NCBI GenBank assembly: GCA_050701635.1
Contig: JBOGDF010000091.1
Location: forward strand, 1 to 16,406
DNA: 16,406 nt
Reading direction: 5' to 3'
DNA from: WHSM01 sp050701635
GTDB lineage: Bacteria; Actinomycetota; Actinomycetes; Mycobacteriales; Micromonosporaceae
Below, piece after piece: positions 7,987 through 12,969 of the stretch. A program made the position numbers and the translations under genes. A model generated the notes under the pieces. The model had not been told where the DNA came from. It saw only the letters and a program-made list of their open reading frames with translations, and ran no database searches. Numbering within the stretch: position 1 is the stretch's first letter; each line of letters begins with the position of its first letter.

Positions 7987-8208
7987 GTGAGTGGCGGGGT
8001 GAAGGAGTTCGTGTGCGTCCGGTGTGGGCAGCCAGTAGTACGTAACCGGGAGAGTTACGAGGTCTTCGAGCGCATGCACTGGGTCTGCTTCCACTACGAG
8101 TTCGAGCATGGCGATGGTGACGCCGATCCAGACGTGGCCTGCCCAGATCCGTCCTGCCCTGCGCGTGCCTTCGACCCGCAGCCGCCGCCCACATGGGACA
8201 ACCGATAG
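7987..8208 (+). CDS. Small zinc-ribbon-like protein of unknown function
   Basis: A 73-residue protein I cannot name. It has CVRC near the start, a single Cys in HWVCFHYEFEH, and CPDPSC near the end, so two Cys pairs could hold a zinc ion as in zinc ribbons. The middle is rich in His, Glu and Asp, and the tail is proline-rich. GTG 7987 is chosen because a -10-like CATGAT ends 6 nt upstream and the extra codons back to 7855 overlap the divergent kinase gene. GTG 7999 is an alternative. No partner is evident; the tRNA gene downstream is on the other strand. Confidence 0.65.
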   Translation: MSGGVKEFVCVRCGQPVVRNRESYEVFERMHWVCFHYEFEHGDGDADPDVACPDPSCPARAFDPQPPPTWDNR

Positions 8209-8223
8209 AGGCGCCCTGCCGAC

Positions 8224-8262
8224 AAATGAAGACCCCCGGCCAGCGTCTGGGCTGGTCAGGGG
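8224..8262 (-). terminator. Rho-independent terminator after tRNA-Tyr
   Basis: Read on the minus strand, an arm with CCCC and CCAGC (8262-8251) pairs with GCTGG and GGGGG (8244-8233), followed by a T-rich tail (TCTTCATTT, 8232-8224). It starts 16 nt past the encoded CCA end of the tRNA. Confidence 0.65.
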
Positions 8263-8277
8263 CTGGGTGGATCGTGC

Positions 8278-8363
8278 TGGTGGCGGGTAGAGGATTCGAA
8301 CCTCTGTAGGCATACGCCGACGGATTTACAGTCCGCTCCCATTGGCCGCTCGGGCAACCCGCC
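8278..8363 (-). tRNA. tRNA-Tyr (anticodon GTA)
   Basis: A class II tRNA of 83 nt plus an encoded CCA (8278-8280). The acceptor stem GGCGGGT (8363-8357) pairs with ACCCGCC (8288-8282), with discriminator A at 8281. The anticodon loop reads CTGTAAA, with the GTA anticodon at 8329-8327. The T arm is AGAGG-TTCGAAT-CCTCT. The long variable arm, with about 14 nt between the anticodon and T stems, is typical of bacterial tyrosine tRNA. A terminator hairpin follows. Confidence 0.95.
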
Positions 8364-8459
8364 AGGGACCGCGCGCGACGCCAGGGCGTCCGCGCTGAGC
8401 AAGGATAACCGTACCCCCCGAGGGTTGTGCAAATGGGTACGCGGACCGCGTGGATCCGT

Positions 8460-8488
8460 GTCAAGCGCGAGCGGGCACGACGTAGGGT
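8460..8488 (+). promoter_or_regulatory. Putative yajQ promoter
   Basis: TAGGGT at 8483-8488 is a plausible -10, with GTCAAG at 8460-8465 as a weak -35 and a 17-bp spacer. The yajQ start codon follows 25 nt after the -10. This rests on motif likeness only. Confidence 0.3.
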
Positions 8489-8513
8489 GTGGTCGACACG
8501 AACGGGAGGACCA

Positions 8514-9002
8514 GTGGCTAACCCCAGCTTTGACATCGTCTCGGAGGTCGACCGGCAGGAGGTCGACAACGCGCTCAACCAGGCGTCCAAGGAGCTGTCG
8601 CAGCGATTCGACTTCCGCGGCACCGGCGCCTCGATCGCCTGGTCGGGCGACGCGGTGAGTCTGCAGGCGGAGACCGAGGACCGGGTACGCGCCGCGCTGG
8701 AGGTCTTCAAGGAGAAGGCGATCCGCCGCAACATCTCGATCAAGGCGCTGGACGCCGGCGAGCCACAGCAGTCCGGCAAGACGTTCAAGATCGAGTGCAA
8801 GATCGTCCAGGGCATCGCGCAGGACAAGGCGAAGGCGATCACCAAGATGATCCGCGACGAGGGGCCGAAGGGCGTACAGGCGCAGATCCAGGGTGAGCAG
8901 ATCCGGGTCACCGGCAAGAAGAAGGACGACCTGCAGGCCGTGATCGCGCTGCTGAAGCAGTCCGATCTCGACGTACCGCTGCAGTTCACCAACTACCGCT
9001 GA
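8514..9002 (+). CDS. YajQ family cyclic di-GMP/nucleotide-binding protein
   Basis: A 162-residue UPF0234/YajQ protein; members from Xanthomonas and Pseudomonas bind cyclic di-GMP and act with transcription factors, while the E. coli protein binds nucleotides. Length is typical. The N-terminus PSFDIVSEVDRQEVDNA, the RFDFRGTG segment, the KTFKIECKIVQGI stretch, the KIVQGIAQDKAKAITKMI helix and the end DVPLQFTNYR are all diagnostic. GTG 8514-8516 has GGGAGGA immediately upstream; codons before it (open to 8427) are Arg-rich and unlike the family. A MetE-like gene follows after 55 nt on the same strand. A diguanylate cyclase lies 6.8 kb away, but no operon link is visible. Confidence 0.93.
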   Translation: MANPSFDIVSEVDRQEVDNALNQASKELSQRFDFRGTGASIAWSGDAVSLQAETEDRVRAALEVFKEKAIRRNISIKALDAGEPQQSGKTFKIECKIVQGIAQDKAKAITKMIRDEGPKGVQAQIQGEQIRVTGKKKDDLQAVIALLKQSDLDVPLQFTNYR

Positions 9003-9045
9003 GCCGGGCGGCGCGACGGGGCAGCCGGGGACGCTCCGCTGGCCA

Positions 9046-9051
9046 TAGAGT
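9046..9051 (+). promoter_or_regulatory. Putative -10 hexamer of a leaderless gene
   Basis: TAGAGT is followed by exactly 6 nt and then ATG 9058. The gene has no ribosome binding site, so a leaderless transcript starting at or near the A of ATG is likely. Confidence 0.45.
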
Positions 9052-9057
9052 CAGCGG

Positions 9058-10098
9058 ATGGACAACCCGGACATCACGGCGCGCGGCGTACACCTGGTCG
9101 GCAGCATCCCTGCCGACAGCGCGGAACACGCGATGCGGGAGGCGACCACCCGGCTCGGCAGCCGGCTGCGCAGCCTCCCCGACGGCGAGACCGGCGAGCG
9201 GCGCAACTGGATCGTGCACATCATCGAGTCGCTGCGCGCCCACCCCGATCTCGAGGTCAGTCACGAAGGCACCTGGTCGGACTACGAAGACCAGCTGAAT
9301 TTCCGGGTACGCCGCGGCCACCGGCTGCGCGGCGAGACGCTCGACTTCGGGCATGTCGCGGCGTACAGGGCGAGCCTGCCGGTGTACCAGCGGGTGGCGC
9401 GCGAGGCCGGCCTGGACGGGGTGGCGTTCCAGGCCGGGATCCCGGGCGACCTGGACATGGCGCTGTTCACGCTCGGGCCGCTCGGCGGCTTCCGGCACCG
9501 GAGCGCGTTCACCGACGCGACCGTACGGGAGATCACCGAGCTGCACCGGCAGGCCGGCGACACGGTGGTGTTCCAGCTGGAGGTGCCGGCCGAGCTGGTG
9601 TTCATGGCGAAGATGCCGGGCCCGCTGCGCCCCGCGATGGCGGCGTTCCTATCGAAGGGCGTGGCGCGGCTGGCGGAGCGCTCCCCGGACGGCGCCCGGT
9701 TCGGGATCCACCTCTGCGTCGGCGACCTCGGCAACAAGGCGCTGGGGCGGATGAAGGACGCGGCGCCGCTGGTCACGCTCGCCAACGCGATCGTGAAGCG
9801 GTGGCCGCAGGGCCGGCCGCTGGAGTACGTCCACGCGCCGTTCGCCGCGGGTGATGACGCCGCGCCGCTCGATGAGGCGTTCTACCGGCCGCTGGCGAAG
9901 CTGCGGCTGCCGGAGTCCGTACGGTTCGTCGCCGGCTTCGTCCACGAGGACCGCGATCTCGACGAGCATCGCCAGATCCTGTCCGTCATCGAACGGCACC
10001 TCGGCCGCCGCGTCGACCTGGCGACCGCGTGCGGGCTGGGCCGGCGGGATGCCGAGGCGGCGTACCGCACCATGGATATCGCGGCTGAGCTGTCGTGA
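9058..10098 (+). CDS. MetE C-terminal-like (cobalamin-independent methionine synthase/UROD fold) protein
   Basis: A 346-residue protein resembling the catalytic half of cobalamin-independent methionine synthase. The N-terminal VHLVGSIPA and LPDGETGERRNW are typical of a stand-alone subgroup of unknown substrate. Candidate zinc ligands follow the MetE pattern His-x-Cys, Glu, Cys: H218 and C220 (FGIHLCVGD), E256 (LEYVH) and C325 (TACGLGRR). With about 350 residues instead of about 750, it lacks the folate-binding N-terminal half, so it may use another methyl donor or catalyse a related transfer. No ribosome site precedes ATG 9058; a -10-like TAGAGT 6 nt upstream suggests a leaderless transcript. 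It converges on the dehydrogenase gene after a 53-nt gap. Confidence 0.8.
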   Translation: MDNPDITARGVHLVGSIPADSAEHAMREATTRLGSRLRSLPDGETGERRNWIVHIIESLRAHPDLEVSHEGTWSDYEDQLNFRVRRGHRLRGETLDFGHVAAYRASLPVYQRVAREAGLDGVAFQAGIPGDLDMALFTLGPLGGFRHRSAFTDATVREITELHRQAGDTVVFQLEVPAELVFMAKMPGPLRPAMAAFLSKGVARLAERSPDGARFGIHLCVGDLGNKALGRMKDAAPLVTLANAIVKRWPQGRPLEYVHAPFAAGDDAAPLDEAFYRPLAKLRLPESVRFVAGFVHEDRDLDEHRQILSVIERHLGRRVDLATACGLGRRDAEAAYRTMDIAAELS

Positions 10099-10126
10099 AC
10101 GTGGCGGCCGGCGCGGCGCCGAGACT

Positions 10127-10160
10127 GGCTCAGTCGCGCTTGCTCGGCGGCTCAGTCGCG
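10127..10160. repeat. Short direct repeat at a convergent gene junction
   Basis: GGCTCAGTCGCG occurs at 10127-10138 and again at 10149-10160, period 22. The second copy includes the stop and last codons of the dehydrogenase gene. It looks like a local duplication of that gene's end. Confidence 0.5.
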
Positions 10161-10994
10161 GAGGCGGAGTAGCAGGCGGTCCTCGGCGGTGATGCTGGCG
10201 GCGTCGGCGAGCAGCTGGTCGACGTCGTCGGTGGCGACCAGGTAGCGCCCGCTCAGCACGTCCGCGTCGCCGCCGGCGAGCCGTGCGATCAGCCGCGCGC
10301 CGGTCTCCGGCTCCACCACGTTGCCCGCCTCGAACTGGCGCTCGAGCCAGTCGGACATCTTCGCCTCGTACGAGCCCTCGGGTCCGTCGAAGCCCAGCAC
10401 CTCCTCGGCCAGCCCGATCCGGAGCACCCCGGGGTGCACGGCGAACACCGCGACGCCGTACCGGCGGGCCTCGTACGCCTGGTTCTCCGTCAGCTTGATC
10501 ACCGCCGCCTTCGACACCGAGTACGCCGACATGTGCGGCCAGCGGAACACCCCGGCGTGGCTCACCACGTTGACAACCCGCCCGCGCCCCCGCTCCACCA
10601 TCGACGGCAGCACCGCCGCCGAGCAGAGCGCGACGCCGCGCAGGTTGACCTCGACGGTGTGCCACCACAGGGACTGGTCGACCTCCCACTGCGGCCCGAG
10701 CGGGCCGTTGCACCCGGCGTTGTTCACCAGCAGGTCGATCGGGCCCAGCTGGTCCGCGACCACGGCCACACCGGCCGCCACCGCCTCCGGGTCGGCGACA
10801 TCCATCGGTACGGCGAACCCCGTACCCCCGCTGGATTTGATCTCCTGCACCGCGTCGGCGAGGGGCTCCGGGGTACGCCCGGTGACCGCCACCGCGGCGC
10901 CCGCCGCCGCCAGCTCGCGGGCCACCACCCGGCCGAAACCGCGCCCGCCCCCGGTCACCAACGCGACGCTGCCGCCAAGATTCACTCCGCTCAC
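10152..10994 (-). CDS. Short-chain dehydrogenase/reductase (SDR)
   Basis: A 280-residue classical NAD(P)-dependent oxidoreductase. The dinucleotide site is TGGGRGFG (14-21), the structural NNAG is at 91-94, and the catalytic set is S145, Y158 and K162 (AYSVSK). The substrate is unknown. GTG 10992-10994 is chosen because the Rossmann strand follows at once; the frame stays open to 11063, but those codons are the end of palindromic element B, not protein. GTG 10983-10985 is a possible alternative. The element's CTAG lies only 10 bp before the start codon, so the natural promoter or ribosome site may have been displaced, and no clear Shine-Dalgarno sequence is left. A methyltransferase remnant lies upstream on the same strand. 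Confidence 0.9.
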   Translation of the reverse strand: MSGVNLGGSVALVTGGGRGFGRVVARELAAAGAAVAVTGRTPEPLADAVQEIKSSGGTGFAVPMDVADPEAVAAGVAVVADQLGPIDLLVNNAGCNGPLGPQWEVDQSLWWHTVEVNLRGVALCSAAVLPSMVERGRGRVVNVVSHAGVFRWPHMSAYSVSKAAVIKLTENQAYEARRYGVAVFAVHPGVLRIGLAEEVLGFDGPEGSYEAKMSDWLERQFEAGNVVEPETGARLIARLAGGDADVLSGRYLVATDDVDQLLADAASITAEDRLLLRLRD

Positions 10995-11004
10995 CCGACC
11001 GAAT

Positions 11005-11170
11005 CTAGTGCCCTGCGCCAGAGATTGGTTGATGAAGTCCGGTGTCCAGGTGGTGCGTCGCAAGGCGGAGGAGGAGCCAATACCGGTGTTGTATTGGCGA
11101 CGACGACAACGCCGCGAGGCGCCGGCTGGGCGCCGGAATTCGCAAGCGAATCTCTGGCGCAGGGCACTAG
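11005..11170. mobile_element. Palindromic MITE-like element B, CTAG-bounded
   Basis: A 166-bp non-coding element between a methyltransferase remnant and the SDR gene. CTAG stands at both ends (11005-11008, 11167-11170). The terminal inverted repeats, CTAG included, match perfectly over 22 bp (11005-11026 against the complement of 11149-11170). The central stem CCAATAC (11077-11083) and GTATTGG (11091-11097) encloses the loop CGGTGTT, at the exact middle. The core ATAC-CGGTGTT-GTAT is identical to that of element A read on the other strand, and arm blocks such as CCAGGyGGyG and GCAAGGCG are also shared. The outer ends differ between A and B while staying self-complementary. No transposase is encoded. 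The right CTAG supplies the stop codon of the methyltransferase remnant. Confidence 0.8.
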
Positions 11171-11430
11171 CTCGCGGCGGGCGCCGGCCGGCGGAACAGG
11201 GCCACGTTCAGGAAGTCCTGGGTGAACACCGGCTCGGGTACGGCCGCCGGTGCTGGCATCGGCCGCGCGTCGACCGCCTCGAGCCAGGAGAACATCTCCC
11301 GCAGCTCGTCCAGCGTGTAGCCGACCCCGCCGTCCAAGTGGCCCTGCCGCAGCAGCTCTGCGTCGGTGGAGCTGGTCCCCATCCGTCCCGCCGCGAAGGA
11401 GCAGATGCCGAACAGCCCACCGGGCACCAG
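11167..11430 (-). pseudogene. C-terminal remnant of a class I methyltransferase
   Basis: About 87 codons read LVPGGLFGICSFAAG, then a conserved-looking helix (DAELLRQG), YTLDELREMFSWL and FTQDFLNVALFRRP. This fits the last strands of a SAM-dependent methyltransferase. The SAM-binding N-terminal half is missing: the frame meets two stops at 11455-11460. A different frame upstream (GTG at 11504-11506, about 27 codons) reads like an unrelated gene start, so a deletion may have joined two genes. The stop is TAG of the element B boundary. The methyltransferase assignment is moderate, based on overall pattern only. If the GTG at 11425-11427 were used, the product would be an 86-residue fragment. 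Confidence 0.5.
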
Positions 11431-11547
11431 GGGCCACCCGGAGCGCCTCCACGGTCATCAGCTGATCGTGGGTCGTGATGCGTACCCCGGGCTTCTCGTT
11501 CACCACAAATTCCCCACGCCACGACGACTTTGGCCGCGCCAGCTGAG

Positions 11548-11614
11548 CTCTCGCATGATCATGGGGCCCTTCATGTAGTCATGACTACATGAAGGGCCCC
11601 ATGATCATGGAGAG
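11548..11614. terminator. Perfect 56-bp palindrome, likely bidirectional terminator
   Basis: Positions 11554-11609 are a perfect palindrome with 28-bp arms and no loop. The arm begins CATGATCATGGGG and the centre is GTAGTCATGACTAC. With one bulged base at 11553 the pairing extends 5 bp further (11548-11552 with 11610-11614). The minus-strand Cys-rich gene ends 10 nt away (11624). The structure would stop transcription in either direction. It contains GATC, CATG and GGGCCC, and its centre is AT-richer than the surroundings, so it may be a mobile repeat. Confidence 0.6.
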
Positions 11615-11623
11615 AGGTGGCTT

Positions 11624-11866
11624 TCAGGGGCGGAGCTGGCCGTTCACGTCGAACTGGCAGGCGCGCTCCAGGATCGGTACCGCGCGACGGTACCGGCTGC
11701 ACGGCCAGTCCCCGTCGCAGTCCGCGGCGAGGCATTGGCAAGTGAACAATGACCGGATGTGCAGCGCGAAGTCCTCGCGGGCCAGCCTGACCTGCTCCGG
11801 CGTCGGCCGCTGGTATCGCGGAGCTGGTTTCATCGGGAACGCCTCCGCCACTCGCAACGCCTCCAC
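11624..11866 (-). CDS. Small Cys-containing protein of unknown function
   Basis: An 80-residue protein I cannot name. It has a charged N-terminal part, a helical PTPEQVRLAREDFALHIRS, then CQCLAADCDGDWPC, four cysteines within 14 residues that could bind metal or form disulfides, and an Arg-rich tail. GTG 11864-11866 is chosen because GGGGAGG lies 10 nt upstream; the ATG 11873-11875 is only 1 nt from that site. It is divergently transcribed from the XRE regulator, with about 180 nt between, so it is a candidate target or partner of that regulator. A strong palindrome follows its stop codon. Confidence 0.6.
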   Translation of the reverse strand: MEALRVAEAFPMKPAPRYQRPTPEQVRLAREDFALHIRSLFTCQCLAADCDGDWPCSRYRRAVPILERACQFDVNGQLRP

Positions 11867-12008
11867 TCGCGCCATACCTCCCCGGGTTTAGGCGTCACCC
11901 GACGCCGAGGGCCAGAGCCTCACCCGGCGCCGGGGACTACCGGTAACGTGCCGCACCACACAGCGCACGCGCGGCGACGTTGGCGGCGACGTTTCGACGG
12001 CACCAAGG

Positions 12009-12038
12009 GCGTCATTCCGGCGTCATTGGAGCTATGGT
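12009..12038 (+). promoter_or_regulatory. XRE promoter with direct repeats; leaderless -10
   Basis: TATGGT at 12033-12038 ends 6 nt before GTG 12045, so the transcript is probably leaderless. GCGTCATT is repeated at 12009-12016 and 12020-12027, period 11, one helical turn, covering the -35 area. It is a candidate autoregulatory operator. A second direct repeat, CGGCGACGTT, lies at 11972-11981 and 11984-11993. Confidence 0.4.
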
Positions 12039-12044
12039 GACGAC

Positions 12045-12788
12045 GTGGGCACACCCAACAGCACCCTCCGCGCGATCCGCATGGGGCTCCTGATGAGTCA
12101 GGACGACTTCGCGCGGGCGCTGCGCGATGCCGGGCATCGTGCGGGCCAACCCAACGACGCGTCGAAACGGCTCGTGCAGCGCTGGGAATCGGGCACCACG
12201 ACCGCACCACGCCCGGTGTACGCGCGCGCCCTGGAGGCCGTCACAGGGATGCCGATCGCCTCACTCGGTTTCAGCGTCCCGGTGCCCGAAGTTTCGGGCG
12301 ATGGCCTCGGCGGCCACGACGTCGAGTCCGCCACCGCCGTGCCGCTCGGCGGTCCCGCCGGCCACCCCGCTGCAGCGGCCAACTACTCCGGGATCTGGCT
12401 GTCGCGGTACGAGTACTTCTCCAGCGGGCGTGACGACACCTTCACCGGCCTGCACTACGTGGTGGTGCTGCAACACGGTCACCAGCTGACGGTGCGAAGC
12501 CTGCCCGGATCGTCGGACTCGACCCTGACCATGGATCTCACCGTCGCTGGCAACGTCGTCACCGGTACGTGGGTGGAGCAGACCGCCGACGCCAGCTACT
12601 ACCGGGGCGCCCGCTATCACGGCGCGATCCAGCTGCTGGCCGAACCCACCGGCCGCCGGCTGGCCGGCAAGTGGGTGGGCTTCGGCAAGGAAATGGACGT
12701 CAACACCGGGCCGTGGGAGCTCGTCTTCCAGGACGCCTCGACCAACAAGGCCGCGATGGAGAAGTACAACCGGCGGCCCGAGGCCTGA
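12045..12788 (+). CDS. XRE-family regulator with C-terminal beta-rich domain
   Basis: A 247-residue protein. Residues 5-75 form a Cro/C1-type helix-turn-helix: LRAIRMGLLMSQDDFARAL, then KRLVQRWESGTTTAPRP, which matches the recognition-helix pattern, and YARALEAVTG. A Gly/Ala/Pro linker (about 80-115) leads to a C-terminal domain (about 118-247) with repeated strands (SGIWLSRYEYFSSGR, LHYVVVLQHGHQLTVRSL, NVVTGTWVEQT, RLAGKWVGFGKEM), probably a beta-barrel or sandwich sensing a ligand. I do not know its ligand. GTG 12045 has no ribosome site but has a -10 motif 6 nt upstream. It is divergent from the Cys-containing gene, and a hairpin follows 3 nt after the stop. Confidence 0.8.
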   Translation: MGTPNSTLRAIRMGLLMSQDDFARALRDAGHRAGQPNDASKRLVQRWESGTTTAPRPVYARALEAVTGMPIASLGFSVPVPEVSGDGLGGHDVESATAVPLGGPAGHPAAAANYSGIWLSRYEYFSSGRDDTFTGLHYVVVLQHGHQLTVRSLPGSSDSTLTMDLTVAGNVVTGTWVEQTADASYYRGARYHGAIQLLAEPTGRRLAGKWVGFGKEMDVNTGPWELVFQDASTNKAAMEKYNRRPEA

Positions 12789-12791
12789 CCA

Positions 12792-12855
12792 AGATCACCG
12801 TTTTGGGTACGAAACGGCGCGCAAAATCGCCGATCCGTACCCGAAACAGCGATCT
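12792..12855. terminator. 64-bp imperfect palindrome after the XRE gene
   Basis: The outer arms are 20 nt (12792-12811 and 12836-12855) and pair at 17 positions, including GGGTACG with CGTACCC. An inner stem CGGCG/CGCCG closes a CGCAAAAT loop. It lies between the XRE stop and the MFS promoter. There is no long T tail, so termination is likely but not certain. Confidence 0.5.
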
Positions 12856-12899
12856 AGCTCGGCGCGTGGGGCTCCGCGGAAGGCGCCTCCCCGCAGCTA

Positions 12900-12944
12900 T
12901 TGGAATGAAGCATTCCGTTCTGCTATAGTGGAATCGAACGTTCC
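12900..12944 (+). promoter_or_regulatory. MFS exporter promoter and operators
   Basis: -35 TTGGAA (12900-12905), 18-bp spacer, -10 TATAGT (12924-12929). A perfect 6+3+6 inverted repeat, GGAATG-AAG-CATTCC (12902-12916), overlaps the -35. A second palindrome, GAACGTTC (12936-12943) inside GGAA-TTCC (12930-12944), lies at the expected transcription start. This layout suits repression by the downstream TetR protein. Confidence 0.6.
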
Positions 12945-12969
12945 GTTCCGACAAGCTCTGGGAGTACCG

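Noticed and set aside
1..9002. Cyclic di-GMP system linking the GGDEF protein and YajQ
   Set aside because: The genes are 6.8 kb apart on opposite strands with unrelated genes between; co-occurrence alone is not evidence.
10995..11063. N-terminal extension of the SDR frame
   Set aside because: These codons are the left end of palindromic element B; the Rossmann motif starts right after GTG 10992-10994.
12928..12969. Earlier GTG start for the MFS gene
   Set aside because: It overlaps the -10 box and operator, while GTG 12970 has a proper ribosome site.
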